Part shown: piece by piece, positions 1 through 12,348 of the stretch
How the letters are laid out: each line of letters opens with the position of its first letter
Position numbering within the stretch: the first letter of the stretch is position 1
DNA from: Dysidea avara
Taxonomy: Eukaryota > Porifera > Demospongiae > Dictyoceratida > Dysideidae
Direction of reading: 5' to 3'
NCBI RefSeq assembly: GCF_963678975.1
Contig: NC_089278.1
Location: 11,807,479-11,871,478 of the forward strand
DNA length: 64,000 nt
Program-made: the position numbers and the translations under genes
Notes under the pieces: model-generated
Told to the model about the DNA's origin: nothing
Databases searched by the model: none
What the model saw: the letters and a program-made list of their open reading frames with translations, nothing else

Positions 1-590
1 AGAAATGGTAATTGACATTTATGTGTAAGTAAGATGATGTATAATGGTTGTATGAAGCCAATGAGAAATAGGTGTGTACTAACTACCTAAAGGGCTTGTG
101 TTTTATGATGTAGGAACTTCCATACCAAAAAATGAATTTAACTTTTCATATGTTCTTTATTATTCAATATTCATAATTTTTCTACTGATTATTATTTAGG
201 CCACTATGAAGTGGCTGGCTGAAGCAGTACAGCCATTGTCAGGGAATGTGATGGGAAGAGCCGTCACCATAACAGATGAACAAAAACAACAGTTTTTGGA
301 AGACATCAACAGGTTTGCTCTATATATGTACTAGGCCACTTTTGGAGAACAACAAAGTGGTTTAGTGGTTTTGTATTTTGTCATGCATGTTACCCCTCTT
401 AATGTACATTACACCATTGTGTTGGCTGTGTACAAGTGAGCTACTTTGAGATGAACAACAACATGTCCACTTGACTGTTTTTGGAGAATAGCTAATTAAT
501 CGTCATTGTCTATTTGGTCTTCTGCTTAGGTGTGAGTCTCAGGAGAACCTTTATCCAGTTGTGAAGCAATTTGCCAAGCTGTTTAGATGA
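1..590 (+). CDS. TNPO3: Transportin-3-like nuclear import receptor, C-terminal exons (partial)
   Basis: Three exons fit one frame: 2-22 (tail of an exon entering the window), 200-312 and 530-590, with stop TGA at 588-590. The donor at 23 (GTGTAAG) and acceptor at 199 join in phase 0; the donor at 313 and acceptor at 529 join in phase 2. The encoded tail contains MKWLAEAV, AVTITDEQ and ends VKQFAKLFR. From memory, animal transportin-3 ends with a similar W-L helix, an AVTVT segment and a terminal DFTRLFR, so I infer the end of TNPO3, a HEAT-repeat importin-beta protein that carries SR-rich splicing factors into the nucleus. Only about 60 residues are visible. A poly(A) signal AATAAA lies at 712-717. 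Another importin-beta relative (for example importin-13) is possible. Confidence 0.6.
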
Positions 591-1385
591 TGCTAGTTGA
601 CAATATAGCCACATCATAATGCAGAGTTGTTAATGGTTTTCTACAACACATTTTTAAGTGTAACACAATACTGTCACTCATTGTTGTATTACTACTATAC
701 TATGTATTTATAATAAATATTTAATAACCAGTAGTGGTGCGTGTGTTATCCTGACACTACGGTTAAATTGCATGTGTATACCCTTATGAAGACGCTATAC
801 AAAATAACAACTCTTTGCTTTATCAATTGTACTGTACTGCATCACCACAAGTTAAGTCATCCCTTTGCTAAGTAAGCTTGTTTTGGGAGTCTGTGTTTGT
901 GATGTACCACAAGTTGGATGGTGAAAAAATATGGCATAGAATGTGACATGAGAGATAACACCTGTGTGGGGGCAACTGTACTATCTCAGCATCACTTGGT
1001 ACTCTACATTATTCATTGTCAAACCCACACTTCCCACAGCCTCTGAGACAATGATTAGTGGTTGCAAGCCTTTGGTGGGTGCTGTGGTCACACCTTGCAG
1101 GAATATTAGCTGATTAGACCACCAAACATCCTTCCAAAGCATGGTGTAATGTTTTATTGTGCTCAATGGACTATAAATATTAAATTTGATAAATGAGAAT
1201 GATTATAATTGTGACTTATGAGCTAAATTGCTATGGTAATTGTTACGGTTGTGCGAGTTCTTGCATGTTTGCCTACGTCACCGCAAACTTCAAAGTTCGC
1301 CATCCGCTATAATTACTGCGCTGCACGGGAGTCCTTTTCAGTGGTTACCCCTCCGAGCGTTGATTGCAGTGTATTGATAACGGTT
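591..1385. other. Intergenic, TNPO3-like end to EVH1 gene
   Basis: Holds the 3' UTR and poly(A) signal (712-717) of the upstream gene, then AT-rich sequence, then the likely promoter and 5' UTR of the EVH1 gene. I see no convincing gene on either strand; short open frames at 981-1166 (-) and 1233-1410 (+) have no recognisable content. The latter is in frame with the EVH1 gene and could be an upstream coding extension. Confidence 0.5.
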
Positions 1386-3168
1386 ATGCTAAGAGGAGCA
1401 GATTTGACAGGTAAGGACGTTATTCTTTTAGTACCTTCAGGTGTTAACTTCGAGTATTTCAAGCTAAATTCTTGTCATTTTGCACCTGCTAGAGTTTTGT
1501 ACCATTTGCGAACTGCTTACATTGTTACTCGTTGTTCCTTCAGATTTCACGATGGCATCTTGGATGATAACAGACGATGTGTTGTTTCGAATTCAAGTCA
1601 CTTTATCTAGTCGAAAGACCAAAGTAGAAACCTTTCGTACTGTCGCTCAGGCGTACTCGTTGGAGGGCACAGACAATCCTCAATGGCAGTCGATTGCTAT
1701 TGGTGTACCGTGCACTATCAAGCAGTTAGAGTCAGCTGATGAAGACTCTCGTTTTGAGCTGAAGTTTGCCATGGCTGACATCCAGTCTGGCCTAAGTGTA
1801 TGGGAAGAGTACGTCACTGCCGATGCTAATTACTACGCCTATCAGGAAACTTTTCACACGTTCAAGGGCAAGTCTGGAAAGAGATTTGGTGTACGAGTGA
1901 GTGAGCCAAACGTCGCGGTAAATATTTTGGAGCATATGTACGACCTCTCCCTCGAACTTGGTAAACAGGAGGCGAGTGAGAACGCGCCAGAAGAGGGAAA
2001 AGATGCTGATAACCCGCAGAATGCTAAAGTTGTGAAACGTCGACTGAGACGGATAAACACTTTGTCAAAGAAAGACATTTCACTGCCTTGCAATTTTGTT
2101 CATGTCTCTGGTGTTTCCAAAGAGAAAGACCAATCCAGTGGTGAGCAACTTTCTAATTTTTTGGAGAGAAAGATGAGGTCTCTATCAGCTATAGTGCTAC
2201 CATCACACGGCAGAAAGGTGAAAAAGTCACCTACTAATCACCGTTCATCTACAGACATTTCCCATGAAAGAATATTTGCTAAAGCACTAGCAACATCCTC
2301 ACAACCAAGTACACCAAAACTAGACAACAAGAAACCAGGCTCAAATGTTGTGCAAAGGAACACTTGGAATTTTGGAATGCTTAGGAAACAGTCTGGTGGC
2401 AGCATCAAAGCAGAGAAGCCAAGGAAAGGATTGTTTAGGAGGAATTCTTTCTCAGGTTTATCCTCCTCCCATTCAACCTCCACAGAAGATGTTGTCATAT
2501 CAGCACCTGTTGTTACTGATAAACCAGCAGCATTAGCTCATCAGAGGTCACCAGACCAGGTTCAACCATGTCTACAAGACCAAGCTAGTAGCTCCCCTGA
2601 GCCAAGACTCCAGTCATGTAGTCCTCCATATACTACTTCATCAGCTAGTAGATATACCCCATCTCCTCCTAGTAGCGCTTCTCCAGTTGATAGGATGTTT
2701 AGAGTTGACAGCAACTTTCATTATAATACATTACCAAGTAACCTGCGACGATCACACAGCACTGCTGGTTGTATAAGGCACCATGTTCCAAGGAGTACAA
2801 GAGAAGAATATGACACTTTAGCACCCAAGGACTATGATACATTGGCACCAAAGCAACCAACAGAACCTATGACACTGACACGATACAAAACTGAACCTTC
2901 TGGAATCTATCAACCAACCCATTATTCTACCAGCACAATGCCACGTAGCGATGTTCCCCAACGGTCATGTGGCTCCACGTCAGATTTGCTTTTGCGTCGA
3001 CCAGTAAGATCACAATATGCTCATATGAAGGAAGAGGAAATTACAGCTGCAGCTGCTGCTACCATTGCAAGGTATACTGAAAGAATGGCAAAAGCATTGC
3101 AACAATTTGACGATGCATTATTGCACGATTCTCCCAACCCATCTCACAACAGCACTGTTGTTTGTTAA
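1386..3168 (+). CDS. EVH1/WH1-domain protein, SPRED-like N-terminus, no Sprouty domain
   Basis: A main exon (1544-3168) encodes about 540 residues. A strong donor (GTAAGG at 1411) and an acceptor ending at 1543 define a 133-bp intron. Across it the frame stays open, so translation may start at 1386 (549 aa) or at the internal ATG at 1552 (538 aa, start MASWMITDD). The first ~130 residues read as an EVH1 domain: an R-V/I-Q-V strand, W in NPQWQS, then TFHTFKGKSGKRFGV, matching the SPRED-type TFHHW...KKFGL strand. EVH1 domains bind proline-rich or Ras-pathway partners in the cytoplasm. The remaining ~400 residues are Ser/Pro/Thr-rich with basic stretches and a short direct repeat, YDTLAPK twice around residues 423-439. 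The C-terminus is Ala/Glu-rich and helical. There is no cysteine-rich Sprouty domain, so it is not a full SPRED. Confidence 0.6.
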
Positions 3169-3600
3169 CTGTGTAATCCATTACTAATCTACTGTTTTTA
3201 AATTCACTGTAACATGTTCTCACCTTGTAACATAACATTGTAAAACTAATATATTGTACCAAGAGCTATTCTTGATTGTATGTTGTCTTGTCATTCAAAT
3301 TCTTCACTTGAAATATATTTAATATTCATGTTTGAACCATTGGGTGCCACATACTTGGTTGTTATAGTGAAGACTAATGAAACCACAATATTACTGGCTA
3401 TTTTTAGCACTGCTAGCTGTATAATATGTCTTGTTTCTAGTTACATAATAGTCAAATGGTCAATGTATCAGGTAACTAATTGAGTACTACACTATGAAGC
3501 ATGTGTTAGTTTTGTAGTACTGAAATTTAATAGTTGTTTAAACTAACAGTATTTCAACAAGTTCACACACATGTACTAGAACAACAGTTTAGCTATAAGA
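3169..3600. other. Convergent 3' region of EVH1 gene and APIP
   Basis: AT-rich sequence between two convergent stop codons. It should contain both 3' UTRs. I see no AATAAA in a clear position and no gene. Confidence 0.4.
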
Positions 3601-4320
3601 TTAATTAGCAGTAGGATCCAGGCCACACTTCTTCATCTCCACAGCAGTATCAAACAGATAATCTAAACATTCACACATGATCTTTGCTTGCTGCCATGTT
3701 GTGCCCCAAACATATAGACCATGACGACGCACCAACACCGCACAAGTATCAGGGTACTCCTTCATAACTTGGACCATAGGATCTATCAAGTCTGCTTCAC
3801 GTGGTGCATTCTCAATTATTGGTACAACCAGCATATCATTGTAGCAATGATTCTTTCCTGTGGTTCCTATAGAGATTCCTTTAATCAATTGCATGTGGGT
3901 AATCCTAAACTCTTTCCCAGGATACAGTAATGTTACCATCACAGCAGATTTGGCATGAGTGTGTATCACAGCTCCAGCTTGTCTCATCTTGTATCCAGCC
4001 ATAAATACAGGTGCACACTGGCTCATACGTAGTTCTGGATTTAGTGCATGTGTAACAATGTCACCGTCAGAGTTACACACAAACAGGTCATCACTGTGGA
4101 TGCGCTCTTTCTGTACACCAGATGGAGTGACATATATTTGTCCACCATATTTAATAGACATTGCACCCCCAGTACCAGTGAGCCATCCTAGTTGGTAGAA
4201 GAGTCGACACAATTGAGGAATCAGCTGTCTTGGGTGATCATCTGTCAAAGTACTATCATTCCCTGCCTTCCAGTCTTCTTTCCTTTTCACTGGTTGGCCT
4301 CGTGCTGGTTGCTCTTCCAT
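3601..4320 (-). CDS. APIP: Methylthioribulose-1-phosphate dehydratase (APIP/MtnB), with Gln at the catalytic Glu position
   Basis: A 239-residue class II aldolase/adducin-fold protein, near the 242 of human APIP and collinear with it. MtnB dehydrates methylthioribulose-1-phosphate in the methionine salvage pathway in the cytosol; animal APIP also modulates apoptosis and pyroptosis. The zinc ligands are present: both His of VIHTH and the His of RRHGLYVWG. Also conserved are [20 protein letters not shown] and the active-site Cys of MSQCAPVF. The segment corresponding to human HQEMIKG reads HMQLIKG, so the proposed catalytic Glu139 is Gln (codon CAA). The start is taken at 4320 (MEEQPARG) because a 3' splice site (CTTAG) at 4346-4350 (-) makes the sequence beyond it intronic. 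A 5' UTR exon must lie farther upstream. Converges with the EVH1 gene. Confidence 0.93.
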   Translation of the reverse strand: MEEQPARGQPVKRKEDWKAGNDSTLTDDHPRQLIPQLCRLFYQLGWLTGTGGAMSIKYGGQIYVTPSGVQKERIHSDDLFVCNSDGDIVTHALNPELRMSQCAPVFMAGYKMRQAGAVIHTHAKSAVMVTLLYPGKEFRITHMQLIKGISIGTTGKNHCYNDMLVVPIIENAPREADLIDPMVQVMKEYPDTCAVLVRRHGLYVWGTTWQQAKIMCECLDYLFDTAVEMKKCGLDPTAN

Positions 4321-4350
4321 ATTGTATACCAGCAATCTATCAGTTCTAAG

Positions 4351-5873
4351 GGATAAAGACAAAGCTGCAATATAAAAAAGTCCCTAGCCTTTTGACTAGA
4401 GGCAAAATAAAATATGTTACCACAAAAATAATGAATAGTTTTTGCAATATAATTACATTTCACATACTTTTAGCCAGATTGATATTTATAGTACCACTAA
4501 TACAAGTCATTCAACAATGAAGACGTGCACATATACCGTTTAGTATCAGTGCATTTGTACTAGTTATATCATTTGTACTAGTTATATGTAAATAGCCATG
4601 AGTCATCTGTAGATCCTTTGAGAGGTACTTAAAGTTTATGGTACACAATTTGAACTGTGTCATGACTGAGTCAGAGATGAGATTGCGACATACAAATTCC
4701 CAGTCTGAAAACTGAGGGCTTAGTGAAAAGTTCTGAAAGCCTACACACAATAAAACAGAAGCCTGGGAATTCAGATTCCACTGCAAGGAAGGATGAGTAG
4801 CCATAAACAGCAAAGTTTGAATATATATTCTTGAACACAGAAAACATTCTTAAAACACTATACTCAGCAAAACCTGATCAGTCACCATAAACAACAAAAA
4901 GTTTGGTGGGACAGAGACTAAAGTTTGTGGTGAATTTAGTTCTAAAGGAAAATACCCTTCACCTAATTTACATTCTTCAATATTGGCTGCAAGGTAACCT
5001 TTATCCTTCATTACATGCTAATTTGCTGTGCTTAAACCAGAATTTCATCATATACATGCGATCTAATGCACTTTGCAATGTTGTGTATACAAGTGCTGGT
5101 GCAAACTTACAAAGGTCATTACAACGAAATTTTTGAGGCGCCACTATAACTACTGGACAGAAAATTCTACTGTTAGTGTATATGTGTACAGGAAACTGCT
5201 ATGGTTTTACATGAATAACTTCCTGCTAATCACTTTTCAGCATAACAATAGCTGTGTCATCATGAAACTGTATTTTTTCCACATAAATATTACATACATG
5301 GTTGTAATTCCTATGTATTCTGAAGATGTCTTTCACGATAGGCATAGCATAATACTTTTAGATGGAGGCCTCTGTTCCAGGTGGTTGTAGTGCTGGCCCA
5401 TGCATGCATAGTGCCGTTCAACCACAATCTGGAATATATCAGTACAATCTGGAATATATCAGTACAATCTGGTTAACACTTCCTGTTGAAATTCCACATG
5501 TTATTCTACCACATGTAGTCTCTTATATAGAAAGATGAGGTAGGTTAAAATGTGCAATGTGCGTGCAATTTTAACGATTAATACTTACAATAAATACTAA
5601 TTAAGTGATGACCTTTACTATTGACCACACCCCTAATTATATTGTGTTTATTACAGAAAGTAACTGTAATACAGTACTACATTTCGCTATATTATTAACT
5701 TGATCAGTCTGTAGTTCATGACCAACATTTATACATAATTATAATTATTGGTGTCATCCTAGAAGTCATATGCATCCACATTATCAACAATACTTGTGAA
5801 GGATGTTATAAAACCTCATTCTTTATTTAACCTTCACCCCTTGCCTGGCCCATATCACACTATCCCTTATAGG
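4351..5873. other. Gene-poor region, upstream of APIP
   Basis: No convincing gene on either strand. Short frames near 4511-4813 (-) and 5073-5390 (+) show no protein-like features. Contains a small tandem repeat at 5424-5472. Confidence 0.4.
5424..5472. repeat. 20-bp tandem repeat
   Basis: The unit AATATATCAGTACAATCTGG occurs about 2.4 times head to tail with no mismatches. Confidence 0.8.
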
Positions 5874-5881
5874 TCTATAGC

Positions 5882-6365
5882 CAGTGTTGGGACAGTTATT
5901 TTTTAAAAGTAACTAGTTACATATTATTTACAACTGAACTACACCCCTGTATTTAGTTACAGGTACATATTACCCGAAACTATAATAATATTACATATTA
6001 TATTACTTTGTGTCCACAGCCTTAAGCTGTCACATGTGAAACTACCACCTTATCATGTAACATGATTGTGTTGTTGGACAATGTGCAAATCTTGGTTATA
6101 AGCAAGAAGCTGGTGAATAAGCTTCATTCAGTAGGCTTCGTAGTGGCTAGGTGTTACTCAGTGGATTACTAGTAACTTCGTTACTTAAAGTAATAGTATT
6201 ATGTAATATTAGACTTGTTACAGTAACTTCATTACTTAGGTAACACATTACATTTGTAAGTAAAGTAACTTGAGTTATATTACCTGTTTTAACAGCATAT
6301 TTCGTTATATTACTTCGTTACCACAAAAGTAATAATTATTACGTAATGCGTTATCTCCAACACCG
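5882..6365. mobile_element. hAT-type MITE, copy 1, 484 bp
   Basis: Begins CAGTGTTGGGACAG and ends CTCCAACACCG (imperfect TIR). Perfect 8-bp target duplications TCTATAGC flank it at 5874-5881 and 6366-6373. The interior is AT-rich with many GTAAC/GTTAC motifs in both orientations and has no coding capacity. An 8-bp duplication and CAGTGTTG-type ends fit hAT. Same family as 8437-8966 and 51890-52440. Confidence 0.85.
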
Positions 6366-6373
6366 TCTATAGC

Positions 6374-8282
6374 TGCGTAGCCATACTTACAGTCAATAAT
6401 CACTCGTTTTATTAATCACACAGTCCTATAGTGTATAGTGTGTTTTTTTCTGCAGATTGGCAGCTATACATGAAAACTTCCCCCTCGAAAGTCGCATTGC
6501 AGCTCGATCAAAATGACATTGTTGAGTACATGCATAAAAGATCATGAAGAAGTAAAAACTCTTCAAAAGTTTGGATGACAATCCACAAAAAAATTTCCCC
6601 GCAAAAAAATCCTGTTATACAGTAGTATGTTGTAAGTTGCGGATAGTTGCACAGTAACATTAATTTGCCTTATAAAATCCATGTGTATTCTAACAATACA
6701 TTCAGTTTAGGGCCAGTCTAGGGTTAATGGGTAATGCAGTAGCTAGAAAGGTTTTATTAATAACAGTGTCCAATGACACATCTTCCACCCATGACTGTCT
6801 ATACAATTAGTGATTATTCTAGTGGTACTTGTGGTTAAGGTTAACAATAAATAATGTGGTCATTATTCTTTCAGCTAAAGTTATATAGTTAGTCTTGAAT
6901 TATATACTTTAACCTGTAAATTTATCATGGACATGAACATCAGCAATATAGGGATCAACACTTGTGTGCAACAAAAAACATATGTACATTAAGGGAATAA
7001 TTGAATAATTGTGAATTTCGGATAGAGGTGTAGCCTAAATTCACAATAATTCAATTATTTCCTTAATCTATGAATGTTTTATTGCACACAAGAGCTTGAT
7101 CCCTTAAGGTCTGCAGCAAGAGAAGTATTTCTCCCATTACATTTCATCCGTGGAGAGGGATTCTATCATGAATTGTTTCAAAATCATTTTAAGTATCTAG
7201 CCCTGAAGTTTGCACATAGACTTCTTTGCTCTCCTTCTTGGTAACTGGTGAGTTCAGCTTAGGAACTTGAGGCCCCTGACTTGCTTACTGTATATGGGCA
7301 GACTTACTATACGGACATCACATTGAAGAGCAGAGGTTACTACTAGAGTCTTTTCATTTATGAGATATGATGGGTGGCTTTCAATCTCAAAGCCATGGTC
7401 CCAGATGATAGAAAGCTACTAGTCTTCTCCACATCCACCCACGAGCTTAATCATGCAAAGGTATTACGTGACCAACTGCATAAGCTAGTTGGCTCAAGCA
7501 TATGAGGAAAAGAATTTGAGAAAGTCAATGACATCCAGCAGCATTTTGCAAATTATCCTGACACTTTATGATAAAGGGCGTTTCTGTGGTTCTGCCCATT
7601 ATGGTGACAGCCATGTACAGAGCTACCAACCCAAGCATTACAACCATCCTAAGTCAAGATGTAAGATCAGCAGGAAGAAGAGCCCAGAGACAAGGATGTA
7701 ATGACTCTGGCATTGTCAGATGGTTCATGTATTCAATACTATCCTGTACCATATTCCTAGGCTCACTGCAGGCCAACCATCTCACTGCCTACTTAGCTGG
7801 CAGGTAGTCATGTCTGACCAAAGGGCACTACAGTCTGGAGTTGATCTCTACACCAGTCCAAAGAAGGAGCCTTCTAGTCACAATCAACATGTAACTGATG
7901 TCAAAAGCAGTCAAGAAGTTATTGTCTAATTATTATTGTGTTGATATGGAAAATTAATGCTCGGTATGATCATTCATATGATCTTGTTTCACTATAGTTT
8001 TCATTACTTGGATCCCTTCAAATTAATAAACTTAGTCTAGTTTGTTAGGTTATAGCTACAACTATGATATACACGTGTTATAAGAACAGCTAAATCTTAA
8101 GGGGTGCTCCTCAGTCCAGCTAGAACATAAAGAGGCATGTTATTCAATTGTATTGAGGTCACCATACAGGTACAGTGTCTCAGTACCAACTGTCTACCAG
8201 TAATACTTCTTAAAGCAGCATGAACATCACTTAAAATAATTTTGTGGCTTCTAATGCCTCAATACAGTTTCATTTCATAATA
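6374..8282. other. Gene-poor stretch with a foldback
   Basis: Contains the palindrome at 6951-7102 (separate entry). The part from about 7100 to 7930 has several overlapping short open frames on the + strand with protein-like composition but stops in every frame. It may be a decayed transposable element; I recognise no family. Confidence 0.3.
6951..7102. repeat. Foldback sequence, arms about 60 bp
   Basis: The left arm (GGGATCAACACTTGTGTGCA...) pairs with a right arm ending TGCACACAAGAGCTTGATCCC, with imperfect matches through AATAATTGAAT. Likely a small MITE or stem-loop element. No target duplication recognised. Confidence 0.7.
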
Positions 8283-8425
8283 AAGAAGACAACCTGCATG
8301 ATGGAAGATAAAAGGAAAAGACAAGGTGGCAGACACTCATCGGAATCCCCAAAAGGCACATGTTACGTTAAGTACTCTGGCAAAAAAATGGTGGCTCGTT
8401 TAGCCTCTAGCCATTTTGACAGGTG
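8283..8425. repeat. Interspersed repeat, copy 1 (related to 15858-16030)
   Basis: Shares GAAGATAAAAG, ACTCATCGGAA and CCCCAAAAGG blocks in the same order with 15858-16030, followed by a similar AAAATGGTGGCT segment and CCTCTAGCC/CCTCCAGCC. It ends shortly before the second hAT MITE. Confidence 0.6.
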
Positions 8426-8436
8426 CTGTTCATTAT

Positions 8437-8966
8437 CAGTGTTGGGGGTAACGCATTACTTATGTAACGGGTTAATACTTTTTGAGTAATATGCTAGTAA
8501 TATAAATCAAATAACTTTTCTTACAAATGTAACATGTTACCTACATGTAAGTAATGAAGTTACTGTAATGAATGTAATATTAAATAATTTTATTACTGCA
8601 AGCATGCTGCAAGTAACAAAGTTACTAATCTCGTTACTAATCTCGTTACTAATCCACTGTAACGCCTAGCCACAACGAAGTAACTTTGAAGCCCACCTTG
8701 AATTAATGAATGAAGTTTATTGACCAGTTTCTTAAATACAATTATAACCAAGACTTCAACAACACAATCATGTCACATGATAAGGTACTAGTTGCACACA
8801 TGACAGCTTAAGGCTGTGGACACACAATAATATAATATGTAATAGTATCACGAGTATATAATTTATGGGTAATATGTAACTGTAACTAAATAGTTTTAGT
8901 TGCAAGTAATAGTAATATCTTTTACTCTTGGTAATATGTAATGAGTAAGTAATTGCCCTAACACTG
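8437..8966. mobile_element. hAT-type MITE, copy 2, 530 bp
   Basis: Begins CAGTGTTGGGGGTAACGC and ends GCCCTAACACTG. Perfect 8-bp duplications TTCATTAT lie at 8429-8436 and 8967-8974. The interior is full of short GTAAC/GTTAC motifs, as in the copy at 5882-6365. Non-coding. Confidence 0.88.
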
Positions 8967-8974
8967 TTCATTAT

Positions 8975-10421
8975 TGGGGCAATCCCTACAAAACAGTACT
9001 ACCATACTGTTTGATATGATTACAGGTGCTTAATTAATTGATTATAACTCACAACCAACTGAAACAAGCTACAAAGACAGGACTGGCTTAATCTGTTCAA
9101 TATTACCTAATAAAGGTATGGTGCTTTCCATGTATTCCTCTACATGGAAGGCCATTCCAACACTGATGACAAAAACATTATTTCTACAGCATCCTAAACA
9201 AGCATCCATATCTCACATGCCTTTTGCCATATGAACACGAAACAAAGATTTTCTTACTCTCTATGAACAGACAAATCTGACAGTATATATTAATTTGAGC
9301 TTTGTTTCAGTGCATACTGAAGCAATTAAAACATTTTTTTTTTACATGGCATGTGTATATTTAGCAGTATGTTTTCTGATTTTGCAGCCAGTCTAGCAGC
9401 CATTATTTGGTGACCAGCTTTTCTCACCCCCTTTTCAGCTTGGTAGATATCCTCTTTTTGTACTTGCAGGTCCCAAGCTGAGCTGCAGAACTTGATTTTA
9501 CTTGTCATTTTTTTTCCTACAGGATCATTTGATAAACATTCTATTTGGGTGTCTGTTCTATTATCTCAATCATTACACAAGTTTTGTTTACTCTATCATA
9601 CTATATACACGCTGAGCCCTGAGAAAACAGCTAACAGTCAACTATATGATTAGTGGTGAAAGTAAAAGTGTAAAGACTAGACATGTGCAGTTTGGCTCCA
9701 TGGCAAAGCTGGTAACAGACTATGGACTTTTATGGCTTTGTTACATGAAATGTATGGTGAAAACATTGATGGGACATAAATACTGTGTCAAAATTTGAAA
9801 AGAAATATTTTAGCAGGTTAAACAGTATAATACAAATAAGCCAGATAATTCTATCCATGAGTTATTGAATACTTTGAGGGAACATGTACATACTACAAAT
9901 AATCCATCAATGAATCGGACATGAAATGTTGAAGGCACCATTATAACTCTGCTCCAATTATGGTTGGATGGGTAACCTACTTACCCACGGTCTGATTTCC
10001 CATAAATAGTTTTACCCAATTTTCTTTTTCAGCTTTCTGTAAGTGTTTCTCTAAATATCATTGTTTAATAGTACTACTGTTTGACAGTACTACCATACCG
10101 TTTTACAAATAATAATTTTGAAGACTCATAACTTGAGATGGCAAGTGAACTACTGAAGCACATTTCCACAGTAAAATTTGGACATATGAGTGATGTGGTT
10201 GGACTTGGGCCCCATAACATATTACCATGTGTCTTGGTCCCACTGAGTAGCTAGAAACTGCCACTTTAGTACATACGGTAAATCATATTATTAAATGGTT
10301 TAGGAGTTACGGTTCATCAAAGTTGAAATACCTCCATTACAACAAGAGTTAATAATTATTAACTCTTGATTATAATCTATGGCATCAGTAACCATGGGTG
10401 AACCATAGATATATTGTATAT
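8975..10421. other. Gene-poor stretch
   Basis: No gene recognised on either strand. Contains a perfect 26-bp palindrome at 10343-10368 (CAAGAGTTAATAA followed by its complement). Otherwise AT-rich single-copy-looking sequence. Confidence 0.35.
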
Positions 10422-10767
10422 CTATATCAAAACAGCCAAGCTGTAAAAAGGTGCGGCTCCCATAAAAGCCATGGTGAAAAAAAAGATGTAAAATCCAAGG
10501 TGGCAGACAAGAAATGGCGGTGATTGTACATTATAGATAGCAAAATTTTTCATAATGGAAACTCAGGTGAATTTGTGTTGCTTCCTCCAAGTTTCACTAG
10601 GATTCAGTACCAAATTCACCTGAATTGTCATAATTAAAGTTTTTGCCATTAACCTACAATCATCAGCCATTTCTTGGCAGCCACCTTGGATTTCACATCT
10701 TTTCCACCATGGCTTCTGTGGGGCAGCACACAGCTTCATCGTCATCAGCTTGGCTGTTTTGGTATAG
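10422..10767. mobile_element. Foldback MITE-like element, about 346 bp
   Basis: The left end CTATATCAAAACAGCCAAGC pairs with a right end ...GGCTGTTTTGGTATAG. Internal blocks AAGCCATGGTG, ATCCAAGGTGGC and AAGAAATGGC recur inverted on the right. Target duplication not resolved. The open frame on its minus strand is a by-product of the inverted repeat. Confidence 0.65.
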
Positions 10768-11936
10768 AAATCACTTCTTTTTGTAATTGTATATACCTAT
10801 GGCTGACTTTGGGGTTTCTTTTTACCTGTCTTTTCTTTACTGTAGTAAAGAGACTGGAGCAGACCTTTTATTTGTGAATAAATTTTTTTTGCATATGTTA
10901 AATTATACAAATTTGTTATTACTAGTACTACTGTATAAAATTATAACATGAACTCTGTAATTTACAGGGTGATTGTTTGTAGTTGTGGGTGACTTGATTG
11001 TAGCTGAGCTCTCTACAGGTTGACTTGTTTGTAGCCGAACTCTCTTCTACAGGTTATTATTACTACAGTGTCAACTTCATAAGTAAAGACTTTACACAGG
11101 GGGGAGGGGAAGAATCAACTCTCGACCTGTTTGTAACAAGGTTACTTGTGTGTAGCTAAACCATCTACAGACTGACATGTAATGTAGCTGAATCCTATAA
11201 TATGATAAATTATTAACGTAGCTGAATGTTCTATTATGGTGACTGTTCTATTAGAGTATATCCATAGCACACTTGCTACACACAGTATATTCACAATTTC
11301 ACACGATAACTGAGTGGCTTTTAATCTGATCCTTCTATGCTACTGAAACAACTTTTTCTATGATGATTATTCTTCTAGCGGTTTGCCTGATACGCGCACT
11401 AACTAATAGTTACTTATATTCACAAAAGTCGATCATGCAAGCAATCATTACATCATTACACACCTTTGGTTTCAAGGCACATTTCAAAGATCTTTATTTC
11501 AATTTCTTTCAACCACCCAAAGGTACTCCTACAATGGTTAATCTATCCACGAACCAATTTTCAACCTATTACTTGAAGCAGTTTACCCTGTAGGCGTGAC
11601 AACAAATCAACCTCATTATACGCAGTCATAACTCTTGAATCGTTCATCAGATTTGTTCCAAGCTTGGTATTAAGATTTGCCTTTAGACTCCCGTAGGTGT
11701 GTCAAATTTCAAGGTAATCAGATCAAGTGCTTGTGTTGTTTGCAGTGTGCAAAAAGACAAGGAAAAAATAACAAAAAAGTTTGGTCTCTTGTATGGGTAG
11801 GGAGATTTTCTTCAAATTTAATATGTGAGCTCCCCTAACTACCAGGCAGACAACTCTACTGTAAATTTTTTGTAATCACATAAGAGATCACAGAGCTATA
11901 TGTGTGAAAAATTTTCTTGTCAATATATGCACTGAC
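10768..11936. other. Gene-poor stretch with degenerate tandem repeat
   Basis: About 10968-11240 repeats, with divergence, a unit of roughly 40-50 bp containing TGACTTGTTTGTAGC and CTCTCTACAGG. Nothing gene-like from there to 11936. Confidence 0.4.
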
Positions 11937-11945
11937 TTCTTGAGC

Positions 11946-12348
11946 TAGTCTCGCATAGCCAGGCCCTTTTCTTTCTTTTGTGTGGGGGCGGGGAAAGAAA
12001 AGGGTCTGGTGAACATAGTATAGCATCGTCGTTGGCCTATCCCGAGATTGTGGAGATTCCACTGCGCATTGTTTGTGAGTGCGAATGACGTGTTTTGTTA
12101 ACCATTGCGTCATTTGCGTCTTGTTGCCATAGATATAACTACTGCTTTTATATCTATGGCAACAGGACGCAAATGGTGCAATGGTTAGCAAATCACGTCA
12201 TTCGCACCCACGAACAATCCGGAAGCTGCACAGTAGAATCCCCACAATCTCGGGATAGGCCAACAACGATGCTATACTATGTTCACCAGACCATTTTCTT
12301 TCCCGCCCTCACACAAAAGAAAGAAAAGGGTCTGGCTACACGAGACTA
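11946..12348. mobile_element. Mutator-like foldback element A, 403 bp
   Basis: Ends TAGTCTCGCATAGCC... and ...TGGCTACACGAGACTA are long imperfect inverted repeats that run almost to the centre. The centre contains two copies of ATAGATATAA/TATATCTAT around CAACAGGACGC/GCGTCTTGTTG. 9-bp duplications TTCTTGAGC lie at 11937-11945 and 12349-12357. Long TIRs with 9-bp duplications fit non-autonomous Mutator-like elements. Open frames on both strands here mirror each other and are not genes. Confidence 0.8.

Noticed and set aside
5424-5472. Possible CRISPR-like array
   Set aside because: Direct repeats are contiguous without spacers; this is a short tandem repeat in nuclear animal DNA.
7489-7929. 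Overlapping plus-strand frames of about 70-80 codons
   Set aside because: Protein-like composition but no splice-consistent model and no family recognised; possibly a decayed element, not supportable as a gene.
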